DNA from: Leptoclinus maculatus
Lineage: Eukaryota; Chordata; Actinopteri; Perciformes; Stichaeidae
Direction of reading: 5' to 3'
Length of the DNA: 64,000 nucleotides
Assembly: GCA_032191485.1 (NCBI GenBank)
Contig: JAVDOI010000003.1
Coordinates: 5,243,694-5,307,693 of the forward strand
The position numbers were made by a program, and so were the translations under genes. The notes beneath the pieces were generated by a model. The model ran no database searches. It saw only the letters and a list, made by a program, of their open reading frames with translations, and was not told the origin of the DNA. The first letter of the stretch is position 1, and each line of letters begins with the position of its first letter. Positions 24,669 through 37,010 of the stretch are shown one piece after another.

Positions 24669-24689
24669 AGGTCAAAAGGTCAAAGGTCA
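24669..24689 (+). promoter_or_regulatory. Cluster of three AGGTCA half-sites
   Basis: AGGTCA occurs at 24669, 24677 and 24684, making one DR2 and one DR1 spacing. DR1 is the preferred site of RXR, HNF4 and COUP-TF type nuclear receptors. Function is inferred from the motif only. Confidence 0.3.
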
Positions 24690-25701
24690 TCCACCTGGAG
24701 TCAGTGGTCAAGGAGGACATTCACCTTGAGGCCAGACATCATCTTCGAACACCCCGCCCCCCCCCCCCCATAAACAAGGACCTGTTACCACATGACCATA
24801 GTTTCCATCCCATAGTTGTTGTCTTATACTACAGAATAGTGTTTCATTGGGGTTGTTTCCATTCCCAACACTGATTAGCCCCTCTGGAGGTGGAGAGAAC
24901 ACGGTCAGGAGTCCACAGATGGAGACAAACCCTCTGCTCTCAATCTCAAATTTGCCTCAGAGGTCGTTACAATCTGTACAACATACGACATCCTCTGTCT
25001 TTGGACCATCGCGTCATAAAAGCAAAAAACGCCCCAAAAAAGGCCTTGAACACGGGTAATAAAAAAAACCAAGAAACCAAATTTTATAAAACACAAAATA
25101 ACACAGGTCTCTATTTAAGGGCTCGTTCTGCCAGGTGGTGTGAGAACAGATCGCGGCAGATGGCTCGGTGGTTAATAACGGTGATTAAGATGCTCTCTGA
25201 CAGATGACCTGGCATGACTAAGGTGTAGGTGACCTATATTCCGTCCGCTCACAAACACACCGCACCAACACGGCGACCTCGGAGAACATGTCGGGGGCGG
25301 CTGCTGTCACCTGAAACATTTCCGTACATATGGCAGCTCAGCTCAATCTGCTGAGATGGCCGGCTCTCCTCCTTCTGCATTTCCAATACATTTTGTATAC
25401 ATACACACACTCTAGTCTACGAGATATGGTAAACACCAACATACTCCCATAAGCCGCTAGGACACATGTATGAAAACTATTTGCATATATTTACTAATGA
25501 CTATATCAGATAATTGCTGTGTGCTGATGAATAACAGCTGCTATCAGCTGATGATACAGATTCCTCACTTGTCATCTCCTCTCGCTCTGTCCAAACAGGA
25601 GACAACATGCACAAAAGTCCTTTGAAAAGTCAACCTTTTATTCCAACCTTCCGTATTCCAATTTTAGCGCGGAACTAAATGCCACGGTGAACAAGATATG
25701 A

Positions 25702-25720
25702 GGGGGGGGGGGGGGGGGGG
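25702..25720. repeat. Poly-G run
   Basis: An uninterrupted G homopolymer of about 19 bases. Confidence 0.9.
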
Positions 25721-26152
25721 TGGCGATCTGTTTAGCGTGAGAAGTATGACTTTTAAAACAGTCTGTAATTCAGCCGCTCTCATAGACAACACAGAGACAA
25801 AAGTAATGGCGAGGCAGTCGGCGGGGTTTCGCCCTCGGGGAGTCCATTTGGGAAATGTCACAGACCTGGAAAAAACAAGTGCACTTCATTTTGAATTAGT
25901 GGTTCAGAGTTAAATTGTTTTTCAAGTAATTGCAGAAAAATACCTACAAACTCTCTCTGTGAGGCTGAACTGGCACAATGGTGCTTTGAGCTAAATGCTG
26001 CTGTTTAGCATTAACGTTTATCCTTTTCGAATAGCCACCTCTCGTCATTGTTGCAAATCTGACGTGTAATTCGTGTCAATGCCAATGAACAAAGTGTGCA
26101 GACAGTAGCTGTAAGCCAGCAAGACACAGACGCAGTGTGTGAGAGTTTGCCT

Positions 26153-26158
26153 GTGTGT

Positions 26159-26209
<51 letters not shown>
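26153..26209. repeat. (TG)n microsatellite
   Basis: A TG run of about 57 bases with one TATG interruption near its start. Confidence 0.95.
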
Positions 26210-26539
26210 CAGGGACTCCAGTTATTTGTGTCGTTTCCCTCCAGACTCTCTCTTCCGTTTTTTTTCTCGTCCACATAACAATACATTTATGAATCAGATC
26301 CACAAAGCTTTCAATCATGATGAGACATTTTCAGCTGGAAACGTCGTAGCCTAAATTAGCGCTGCCTTTTTCCATGTAATCCCACCACCTCTAAAATTAG
26401 CCTCATGTTCTCTGTCTGGACACAAAATGTGCTAATTAGCACCAAACAGACAGTATGGTTTGTTGACTGACAACGGTGTCATTAGTTTTGCTGTTTCATA
26501 AACCAAAGTACTGGACGAAGCTGATCACCAGAGCTATTA

Positions 26540-26780
26540 CGACTCATCCTCAGGGGACCACGAATGTCTGAAACCTTCAGTATTTCATGACAACCCAGCC
26601 AATAACACCAATGTACTCCTCTTGGTGGCACCAGATGTAAAGTCAGTAGGCTTCATCATCTTGGGACCATGAGTACTTGTACCAACTTCCACGACAATAC
26701 ATCCGACAGTTTTTGAGATATCCCAGTCTGGACCAACTGACCATAGAGCCACTCATGTGGGTGGTTACGTCACCAAAATA
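26540..26780. repeat. Dispersed fish repeat ('catcctctggggacca' family)
   Basis: Contains 'catcctcaggggaccacgaa', 'tttcatgacaacccagccaa' and 'tttttgagatatcccagtct' followed by 'ggacca'. This word order is typical of a long dispersed repeat in fish genomes. Relatives lie near 39320-39420, 39860-40170 and 48050-48445. Confidence 0.55.
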
Positions 26781-28749
26781 TTCTTCCACATTTCAAGTAA
26801 TTTATATAAAGAAACAGAGAGAAAACATCAACAACATCCATCTCCTGCAGCCACAACGATCAAACATAGTTCTACCTGTGTGGAGTTATGGGAAAAGTTA
26901 ACAGTGTGAAGATCAATTAGGCAGAATTAAAGTGGCGCTGGCTTGGAAGAGCATGGCCGGGGGTCTCTGCGGTGGTCTCTCCAGATAATCAGTAGCCCAC
27001 GGCCCTCCGTAATCACACGGAGGAGTGTTAGCTTTCACACACCGCTGCTAAAGAGAGGGATTAGAAAGTCACACAGCCTGATAAATACAGGGTAGGATGG
27101 GGAGAGGAGAGGGAGAGAGGAAGGTGTGTGTTCGGGTAGCTCGGGCCGCCTAAGGTCAGGGAGGAGCGACGTGCTGGTGGAGCACTTGTCTGTTATGTTG
27201 GAAAGAAACTAATCTATGGCAGACTTAAGTTAAAAAAATAACTCATTTATAAAGACAGTGGTTGCCGGCTTTGATTCCAAAAACGAGCATTCCCATGCTG
27301 TGCAAAACAACATTAGTAAGGGGAGATGCACGATTGTGAAATTGACGTTGAAACAGATAATTGAGTATCACTAAGTCACAGATTATATCTACTATATCCA
27401 CCTCTTCAGGTAGGACCGAGGATTACCAACCAGCAAAGTGGACAGCTGCTTCGAGACCTCTGACTAGAGGTCGTCATGGGTTCATTTTATACAAGAACAG
27501 AACTGGTCACAATAATATACAATCTGTGTTGCTGCAGGTCAATATGTCTAACACCCTGATCATGTGCTGCATCCTGAATAAATGTCTATTTTTTAGGCAG
27601 ATGGGGAGTGTTGGCAGGACAATACCAGGTGTTGCTATTCTTTTTTTTACTTCTTTTGTTGTTGTTCTCTCTTTGAGCGTGTCTGCTCAGGTTGGCCACA
27701 TTTGTTCCTGTTTGGATCGGAGCTCTTTTGAAAACATTGTCAGTATTTTGGGCGCGTCAAGGTTTGGGGACGTTTTTCCAGAAGTCAGTTTCAAATCTGG
27801 TCCACGTGAAGAAATTCAACCCACATCCTTACGGAGGCCCCGAAGTCCCAGGTCTACTGTGTTTATGGGTTGTAATTTAATCAAGTGCAAATTTGTTGGT
27901 GAATACGCACCACTAAATTATAATATTAACTGAAATTAACAAGAGCCTTGAACCAGATCCTCCATAATTACCTCGTGATGTGTCAAAGACCAGTTTTGAT
28001 ATCTTTAGTTTATTCATATATAAATAATTAAATTTGTTTAAATGGATATGATTGCTGTTATTCTATATATTTTATATCCCTCCCTACTTTCTGACAAATA
28101 TGTAGTTACATTTTCAGGAAACAGCTGCTCACTGTATTTTAATCAAACAAACAGGACGGGGACTATTTCCCCCATCAGCCCAAATGAAAGCATTTGAATG
28201 GAATTGGGTTCACTGCCCAGAGAAGGTTTACATTTGTATAATTCTTTATTTCTTGTCATGTCAATTTAAAACAATTATAGTCACTGTGTCATTTAGAGAT
28301 TCATATTGTTTTTGTCAAGTCTTGATTTAAGTTGGTTGTGATCTGCAATCTGGTCACTGGTTGAGCTGGTCTCCCTGTGGGAAACACAGCTGTGATTCGG
28401 GATGAACGTTTTAAGATTCGTCTCTTCAATACACATTATGATTTTCATTCAAACATCAGTATCTATCATCGCTATCAATGTCTCAATATTCCCTTTGTGC
28501 GAGCTCCGACATCAACCGGGCCACAAGCCAAGCTGCTGTTGGACGAATTCAAATGCTGGACTGGTTTAACCTCTTCCCTGAACATCCGCAGATAAAGTTT
28601 ATGTGGAAAGCCATCAACCAACCTGCAGTGCAAAAACAGAGCAATTTAACAAAAGACGAGGCACACACAAAATCTGTCTCCAGAGGTAATAAAAAGCCTG
28701 TTGAATCTGTTTCCTCACATATAAAATCTACTCAAATACACTGGCAGGA

Positions 28750-28751
<2 letters not shown>

Positions 28752-28831
<80 letters not shown>
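28752..28831. repeat. (TG)n microsatellite, about 80 bases
   Basis: A perfect TG dinucleotide run. A long (TC)n run follows at 28951-29010. Confidence 0.95.
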
Positions 28832-28835
<4 letters not shown>

Positions 28836-28950
28836 ACAGGGTCAGAGGAATACTTTATGTTTTATTCACACACCATTTTTGGAGCGTCTCATGTTCAGCC
28901 TCTTGTTTTCCTTCCTGTGACTTTTATTTTGACTCTTTCTTTTTCTAATC

Positions 28951-29010
<60 letters not shown>
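28951..29010. repeat. (TC)n microsatellite, about 60 bases
   Basis: A perfect polypyrimidine TC run, 120 bases after a long TG run. Confidence 0.95.
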
Positions 29011-29013
<3 letters not shown>

Positions 29014-29602
29014 GGTGAACCTCAATATAATTATCAAATCATAACTTCCCAAAATATGTTGATGCCGTAATTACCAGAAAGAAAAAAAAACAAAAAAAAA
29101 AAGCCAAAAACGTGTGTACGAAGAAGACTGCAGTGAAGCCGGGTAACAATGCATGTGTGTGTTAAAACAGAGCGTTGCACCACCTCCCACTCCGGCGTCA
29201 TTTTCATAATTGTTGTAATGAATACTTCAGCACTGGAGTAATACTGGAATCACTATTTTTGTATTTTCACAGGCCATGTTAAATCTGTGTGCCACACACA
29301 AAATAAAAGTCATTTTCAGGAAATGTATTACTAAATAAGGTGCAAAATATTACGACTGGATTCATAGCTTAAAATTACACTTTTAACCCCATTTATCTCT
29401 AATGCTCGACAATCAAATTCAAAAAATGTAATTTTGTTGTATTTGTGTTTACAATAATGCGTTTATCTCTTATTTAAAGATCAGCCAGCTGGATTCATTC
29501 TAATGGATTTCTTTCTTTGTCTGTCGTACCCCCTGCATTGTCAAAACTTCACAGTCAAACGCTTTAAATACGACATAGCTTTGTTTCTCACCGATGAACA
29601 TG

Positions 29603-29604
<2 letters not shown>

Positions 29605-29642
<38 letters not shown>
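29605..29642. repeat. (CA)n microsatellite
   Basis: A perfect CA run of about 38 bases. Confidence 0.9.
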
Positions 29643-29645
<3 letters not shown>

Positions 29646-30376
29646 CTCCAGCGAGCAGATATTTGGTATACAACAGTGACATCTTCAGTCGGAGTGATGG
29701 AAGGCTGCAGACAGCAGTGAACAGAGAGGAGGAAGAGGAGGAACAATAGAGGAGCATCTCAGAGCAGTCGACTGGTAATTACTGCCATTTATAGAAAGGG
29801 GAAAAAGAGGGCTCTGTGAATATGCTCAAAGTGCATTCATTAACATTTACTCAGCGCTATTCAGCTAATAAAGGATACAGTGAATCCTCGGCTTGTTGTA
29901 CAGTAAGAGCAGCAGCTGATTGACTTAATGCTGCTGTGTACAGTCTTTGGGAATGCAAAGCATCCCACCACATCACCTCACCGAGTCAAAGTGGGATTCT
30001 CTGTTGTAGGGAAAACGTATCGAAGCTTCTCAGCCGATATGAGCTTCTATTGTTTTTAATAACCGACATTTCTGACAGCAAATTTAGGCTTTATTTAATA
30101 TTTAGGCAACTTTTTTAAAAATGTAGTATTTCTTTATTCATTTTGTGTATGAATATCTTCACAGGTATGTACACGGATACATGCTGAGAAACTGTATATT
30201 TCTTCCTAACCATCAAACATAAGCCCAACATCCGCCCGCTGTGTGATTTATTTACATTTCACTGAATTATGACGATTGTGGAAAATCGTGTCACGGCAAA
30301 AAAAAAGAGAACATGACGAGTGCGTTCAGAGAGTATTATCTGTTCATCTGTTTTACAATAATATACTTCCACATAA

Positions 30377-30389
30377 AGGTCAAAGGTCA
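30377..30389 (+). promoter_or_regulatory. Perfect DR1 nuclear-receptor-type site
   Basis: AGGTCA-A-AGGTCA, an exact direct repeat with one-base spacing. Another lies 320 bases downstream on the other strand. Function inferred. Confidence 0.3.
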
Positions 30390-30708
30390 CGGACAAATGT
30401 CTTCTTTGCTCTGTCGTGGGATTCAAACCCCGACTTTAACTACTTTAATGTAGCTGTAAATGATTATTCATCATATTGAACACATTTATAAAGCTTGAAA
30501 CTTGCCTGTGGTTAATAAACGCTTTATAACACAGGATTTGTTGATGTGTGTGATCGTATCGGAAGCAGTCATTAACTCTTCACATACCAGTTATGGAAGC
30601 TTCGTAGGAGGAGTTACAATCATTGTCCTCATATTTGCATCATTATAATGTGGTATGAAGTGTGAAGTGTTGTCCTACTGCTTATTAAAGCCAAATGAAA
30701 TTAAGCGT

Positions 30709-30721
30709 TGACCTCTGACCT
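30709..30721 (-). promoter_or_regulatory. Perfect DR1 nuclear-receptor-type site (minus)
   Basis: TGACCT-C-TGACCT on the plus strand is AGGTCA-G-AGGTCA in reverse. A weaker third half-site, TGGCCT, follows. Function inferred. Confidence 0.3.
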
Positions 30722-31309
30722 CTGGCCTGAGACACTGGACTTATGCTAATATCTGGAGTTTGATCTTAAAGGAAATTCATAACACATATAGGAAAATAAA
30801 TTGATGTATTTTTGGGGAAAAAACTGAAACGTTGTTGACTGTTCAGACTTGACCCGTGTGTTTGTTTTTTTAGTGACGCTCTGACCAAAACCGTATCAAA
30901 TGAACCATCGTTTGTTGCATAATTAGATTTAATATCTAGTCTCTTGTTTTCTTGTGTGTGCATAGTGAACATTGTTAGTGTGCTCAGCTCTTCAGACCAT
31001 AAAGACAGAACACTGCTCTACAAGACACGGGGCCTTCATTTAATACATACAAACTGTGCAATTATCTCTTTGTGTCAATTAATAGTTTATTTAAAGACTT
31101 TTCCACCCTGACAAGAGACGAATTTAGGAAAAAGAAAAAAAAAAAACACAAATCCTGAAATTCATTTGAAATGTATCATATGTGAGTCAGTAAATGTTTA
31201 TGAGCCAGGGAGGAAATCAATAACTTACACCTCCAAATATAAAGCACTCGCCTCAACAATATGACTTTAAAAAAAAAAATAAAAAAGACACAATACGCCA
31301 CTCGCATAA

Positions 31310-31470
31310 CACTTGAAACTGGCATCTGAGATGTCATTTACATATATTAGCATATAAAGTAATTGGCACAGATGCCAAGGAAGCAGCCGCAAACAGATTA
31401 ATTGTCATCGAGCAGTCGTGGTGACATAGTTAAAAATGAGCTCCTTTTAAGGCACCAATTATCAGAGAAT
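31310..31470. promoter_or_regulatory. Candidate regulatory island with a perfect inverted E-box pair
   Basis: GGCATCTG at 31321-31328 and CAGATGCC at 31369-31376 are exact inverted copies. They enclose an A/T-rich core ('acatatattagcatataaag', 'taattgg'). CAGATG is an E-box of the bHLH type. The downstream sequence ('acagattaattgtcatcgag') is non-repetitive. Enhancer role inferred. Confidence 0.3.
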
Positions 31471-32135
31471 TTCCAAAGTAACCTTTTTTCATCAGCGACT
31501 CCCTTCCCCACTGTTGTCGTCTCTCAATCACACACACACTCACACACACACTCACACACACGCACACACACACACACACACACAGAGTGGGAGACAGACA
31601 TGTAATATGCATAGTATCAGCATCCTAAATGTATAAATATTGTAAATAGCTGTCTGTCGTCTTTCAAGTTGTGCCTTTGAAATCGGGCCGCGCCGCGTCC
31701 CGCTCTGAAAATGAGCACATGTGCCTTTGTTTAGCCCGAGACGAGAACAAACGGCGAAATTCTCACACACACTCATTGTGAGAATGCGTAATGAATTTTC
31801 ACAGATAGAAATAAGAATGCCTCTGCTGGGACTTCCATATGCTGTTTTCCTCTCTCTTTTTTCTCTTTTTTTTTTATGAACACATTTTAATGCTCTGCGA
31901 GCCCTGGTTTAGGCTCAGGTATTGTTTTGCTTCGCGCCTGTGTGTGTGTGAGTGTGTGTGTGTGTGTGTAAATGTTAAAATTGATCCGCCTTTGAACCTG
32001 AACATGTTTTCGCGTTCGACAAAGACCATCTTCTTCCCTCTCTACCGCTTTATCCCCACGCTGATTTCAAAATAGGACTTCACTCAGCACACGCCTCCTC
32101 ATGTAGCAGCCTCCGTCTGACCGTGTTGACTCTGA

Positions 32136-32139
<4 letters not shown>

Positions 32140-32183
<44 letters not shown>
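32140..32183. repeat. (TG)n microsatellite
   Basis: A perfect TG run of about 44 bases. Confidence 0.9.
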
Positions 32184-32184
<1 letters not shown>

Positions 32185-32189
32185 AGCGT

Positions 32190-32400
32190 ACCGGCCCGTC
32201 CTGAGCCAGGGCCAACAGATTGGGGCCGTTGTTTCTTCCCCTCCCAGCTAATAATAATTGGATCGTGGCTCCATGTGCGGGATCGTCTTCTAGAACGCAG
32301 AGCCAACAAATGAGCCAGTTTAAGCCGCCTGCACCTCGGAGAGCTTTAAAACGCTCGTTCCCGGCAGCCACTGCGCAGCCATCTTAACTAATGTGGGGAC
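32190..32400. promoter_or_regulatory. Candidate regulatory island between microsatellites
   Basis: About 210 bases of non-repetitive, mixed-composition sequence with 'cagctaataataattggatc', lying between a TG run and a GA run. No coding frame of interest. The non-coding-element reading is inference. Confidence 0.2.

Positions 32401-32402
<2 letters not shown>

Positions 32403-32458
<56 letters not shown>
32403..32458. repeat. (GA)n microsatellite
   Basis: A perfect GA polypurine run of about 55 bases. Confidence 0.95.
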
Positions 32459-32461
<3 letters not shown>

Positions 32462-32764
32462 CACGTGGAAACATCAGGCGAGGAGGAAGGGGGCATAATC
32501 AGAACCTCCCAGATGTGTTGTAGTTGAATTAGGGTTCACTATTGACCGCAGCTGCAGAGAATGAGGCCAGGCGTACCTGCCGTGCCGTGTGTCTCACTAT
32601 TAACACTCACCCGTGTGATCATTGGGCTTCTAGCTGTCTTCTGCTGCCATCTTGTTGTCTGCCAGGAGCAGTCCTCTGCTATTCCTTTCCTTGCATTTTT
32701 CTTTTCTTCTTCTTCTTCTAATTAAAGTCCTTGCTCACTGTGGGTTGTGACTCACCACCACGTG

Positions 32765-33130
32765 TTGTGCAGTGGAAGGATTTTGAAGTACATTTACTCA
32801 AGTACAGTTTTCAGGTACTTGTACTTAACGTGTGTATTTCTATGTTGTGCTGATTTTAAAAGAGATATTGTGCTTTTTACTGCACTGCATGTTTTTTTGA
32901 TAACTTTGGTTACTAATTATACTGCATATTAAAAATGCACATAAATCGCAGAACCTATGATCAATTTATGAATATGATGTGTTAACTATCGATACACATT
33001 AGCCCCACCAGAACCTTACAACATTAAGATGCTGCATAAAGGACAATGCATCAGTAATGATAATCCACTAATAACAATAAGAAGAAGGAGAATTATAATA
33101 ATTATTAGTATTATTATTTATAATAAAATA
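32765..33130. repeat. Dispersed fish repeat ('agtacatttactcaagtac' family)
   Basis: The phrases 'aagtacatttactcaagtac', 'aggtacttgtactta', 'attgtgctttttactgca' and 'aagatgctgcataaa' with 'aatgcatcagtaatgataat' occur in the order typical of a common fish repeat. A small fragment of the same family is at 52378-52430. Confidence 0.65.
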
Positions 33131-34127
33131 AATCAGTAGTCATTTTAGACTGCAGAGGGCCCAAAGAAAAACAGACTAACTCCATATTTAGAGCCCGTTG
33201 TGGTTCAGTAATGATTGAGGGTCACTGACATGGAGGTTCAGCAGTGTTCTCCCTGTTCATGTCACACTGTGGGAACACGGACTAAATGGAGGTTTGAATC
33301 ATTTCATTCTTCTCCTCCTGGGGACAAAAGTATTTCACATGCCTGAATTATACCGTTTTATCACCGTTAAAGTAGTTATTATTGAAGGAAAGAAGAACAT
33401 CTTTTGAATTATACATGAATATAAAGAGGAGGTTTCAGAATATAGAAGCAAGCAGGAAGGCAGCAGGAACACACTAAGCACCAGCATTCAGAAACCCTCT
33501 GATGGGGACAAGAGATTATGAAACCTCTCAGAGCTATTGGCAACCAAAACTAACAATAGTGATACTCTAAACGAGGTCATTCTGCTGAACAAGTACTCAC
33601 CCTTTTGATATGACGAGTACATCTTCAGTTTATTGTTCCTATTATCTTTTTGCTGTAGCTTCCCAGTCGTCTTCCTGATGTGATTGAATCCAAAAATTCA
33701 AAATTATGGTCAAATTTCATATGTTTTAGCGTCTAACCCAAGCCCTTCTACAGACGCTTTCCCACGTGACTTGGGTGATGATGTTGCTCCATATGAACTC
33801 ATAAGAAGACTTAACGTGACGTAAACCTACTAACAACATGTTTCTTTGAACACAATCTTTTTTTCTAAACCTAACTTAGTAGTTTGTGACACCGAGGAGA
33901 TCTGACCAAAGCCGCCGTGTGTCACGACTTGGGAACGAGAGCGGGTTGTTATGTAGTAATATAATAAATGAAAACACCAAACACACACACATACCAACCA
34001 GTCAAACGGAGCCCTTTGACATGGCAGAAAATGGAGGAGAACGTGGATAAAGAAGTAATTGTAAAGGAGTTCCCCCTGGCATCGGGAAAGAGTTTGTTTG
34101 GAATTTCAGCACTGACAGCCAGTGTGG

Positions 34128-34129
<2 letters not shown>

Positions 34130-34178
<49 letters not shown>
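34130..34178. repeat. (TG)n microsatellite
   Basis: A perfect TG run of about 48 bases. Confidence 0.9.
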
Positions 34179-34180
<2 letters not shown>

Positions 34181-35889
34181 CCCATGTGTGTTTATACTCC
34201 TTAATGATTTTCTAATTCAGGGCCAGCAGGAACCTGCCTTTATCTCTATTAGTTTAGTAGCCGGGCAAACAAAGAGAGTCTGTGGCCGTGGCACCGAGCC
34301 AGAGGAAGACTCAGCTGTAAAAGCACTTGTCCATCTGCGTCTCCTCCTCCTCCTCCTCGTCCCCCTCCTCCTCCTCCTCCCCCTCTCTTATTCCCTCTCT
34401 CTGGGTGTGAAAGATGGGGAGAGGGGGAAAAAAAACAAACATCTTGATACGAGGCTCAGCAGTCCACCTACTCAGTCTAGAGGTATTGATTGTTCCACTC
34501 GCTGATCAAGTGCAACAAAAAAACAGTAGTGTGGATTAAGCGACGCAGTGTGTGTGTGTGTGTGTGTGTGTTTGTGGGATCAGTGAATGAGTTTTGCTCT
34601 GCTGAAAGTCTGGCACCTCTCTCCTGTGTAGTAACATATTACAGCAGGACATTCCCACGAGATGTGGAGCAATTTTACACATCAAAATGTACACGAAGGA
34701 GTCAGACACCAACATATCATTCATAGCAATCCAACATTTTGAGAAAGTGGAACACACAAACAATGACCGGCCGCTTGTCAAATATACGTCTTCATGGAGA
34801 AATGTATTATTTTTTATTGTCAATACTTTTTTTTTAATGCATTTCCCCAGCTGTGCTTTTTTGCACTAAAAGACCAAATGAGTTCAAGTTGAATTCAGCA
34901 GCAGAGCTGGTCAAATGGAGGGTTATACATTCATTTGTAGATTAGATTAAAACGTTTTCTTAAACACAACATGATTAAGAAAAATAAACTGAAAATTAAA
35001 AATGACATATATATATATATATTTTAAAGATGAATTATTATACATATTCCCAGCTCTGGGCCGCCTGCTAATTCTAACCGTTGCCCTGTAAATATTGCCA
35101 CACTTAAGCATATTTTCAAAAACATGTATTACAGATCTCCTTTTTTCTCTGCTAGCCATATGTATAATATGAATTATTATTATTGTCAACAAATATCCTA
35201 TTAAAACAATTATTAATAATGCGTTAGTCAACAGGTTCCCAACCACAGCATCGGGTAACACTGAGGGTTAAATATGAGGGTTCACAATGTCATTAAAAGG
35301 ATAAGAACAAATATTCACATTAAATTACTATGTTACACAGTTGTGTTTTTTTTAAATACATTATAATTTGACTAACTTTTCTCAAATGTTAGATTTTTTT
35401 CCTGTGAAATGTGATCACACAGTGGGAGTAATTAGTGGTTATGGAAGAGGTGGAATAGTGGAAGGCCTTTTTGTGCAAGTATGCATTGTGTGTACTTGTT
35501 TACTAATAGCATGAAATTAGTTCACACACATTATGGGGACTCACCTCCCTTTTGAGGACATAAAGCTTCACCAGCCTGCAGGGTTCAGACGGGGTAACAT
35601 CAGCGTATGCATGTGAGGTTTGGGTTCAGGTTGCAGCAACATTTTAAATAAAATGGTGAGCGGTCTCCTGGATGGATGTCCTGTGTTTTTTGACCCGTAC
35701 TGAAAGAACCTGATGAAATGTCTCTATATGGTGCTCCATTCATTAGTGACAGCTGCTCACCAGATGTTTGGCCCCTTACATGAGCATTAGAGTCCTTCTC
35801 TCAGACTGGTACTTCTAAGAGTCACTTCAGATCATTTCAGGCGCTGCGAAAAACGTAGCCGTTGTTTTGTCGATGTTTTTAAATTTTTT

Positions 35890-36310
35890 TTTATAATGAT
35901 TGTGTATAGGGAAACATCCTTTTGGTCCACCTGGGCCACTACACCAAATCTACCTCACAGCTCCGAGCTATCCCTGGTGGTTTGGTGTGGACAGGCCAGG
36001 CGGCAACCTCCAGGTCTGAAAAGTGAAGCCAATGCTGAAGTGCCTTTAACCTGCATTCTCTCTAATGTCCACCAGGGGGCGACTCCTCTGATTGTATAGA
36101 AGTCTATGAGAATATGACTCTACTTCTCTCTTGATTTATTACCTCAGTAAACATTGTAAACATGAGTTTATGGTCTCAATCTCTAGTTGCAAGTCTTCTT
36201 CAATACAGTATGATGTTCATTTAGTAAGTTATGGTCCATTTAGAGTCAAATAGACCGTAAAGCAGGGTCTGCTTTAGGGCGGGGTTACACAGTGATTGAC
36301 AGGTACAGCG
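35890..36310. repeat. Dispersed fish repeat ('ccaccagggggcgactcctc' family)
   Basis: Contains 'ccaccagggggcgactcctc', 'tagaagtctatgagaatatg', 'ttgatttattacctcagtaa', 'acattgtaaacatgag' and 'gggcggggttacacagtgat'. This order matches a long, well-conserved non-autonomous repeat familiar from percomorph genomes. Confidence 0.7.
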
Positions 36311-36597
36311 TTGTTTGTTCTGGGTGTTGTCTGTGTTTTCATCTCACAACTTTCACCCTTTCACAGTGTGTTTTCACTTCATGAAAGTTAATTGTAACAT
36401 TGTTGGTCGCCTTAAAATGTCTTAGAGTTATGCATTACCTAGCTTTACCTTCTGTGTGTTTGAAGTGTTGTGGTGACCCACTGTCCTTTACCAGTGTACC
36501 TGAGTGTGTACTGGTACAGGATGTAAGTGTATCTTTTGTCTTGTCGTCTGTGTGTGTGTTTGTATAGTATGCTCACAGATACACAGCAGCATGTGTG

Positions 36598-36604
36598 TGT
36601 GTGA

Positions 36605-36650
<46 letters not shown>

Positions 36651-36748
36651 GTGTTCCTGAGTCTCTTTTGACCTTATTGACTCCCGTGTGTGGTGTCATT
36701 GGCATCCCTCTTCCTCTCTCTCCAGAAGGCAGTGGCTGTGAACTCTGA

Positions 36749-36793
<45 letters not shown>

Positions 36794-36951
36794 CACCACA
36801 AACACTCCTACACACACACACACACATGCACACACTTCCCAACTTCCACCAGCAGAAGGTTGCATTGCTGTTCTCCACATGCCTGCCTCTCACCCATCCA
36901 GCCCCCCACATCTTCCTCCTCCACCACCTCATCTACCCCCGGTGTTGGCAA

Positions 36952-37001
<50 letters not shown>

Positions 37002-37010
37002 GTGTGTCAG
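36598..37010. repeat. Cluster of several different simple repeats
   Basis: Within about 410 bases there are a (GA)n run (36607-36646), a C run (36750-36764), (CA)n runs (36766-36793 and about 36811-36826) and a (TG)n run (36954-37008). Open frames here are artefacts of these repeats. Confidence 0.9.

Noticed and set aside
27361..27933. 190-codon plus-strand open frame, one of the longest in the window
   Set aside because: No recognisable domain, no splice-compatible partners and ordinary intron composition. Probably chance.
30417..30435. Possible tRNA B-box in reverse ('gggattcaaaccccgac')
   Set aside because: The matching A-box, acceptor stem and cloverleaf spacing were not found. At best a SINE-like relic.
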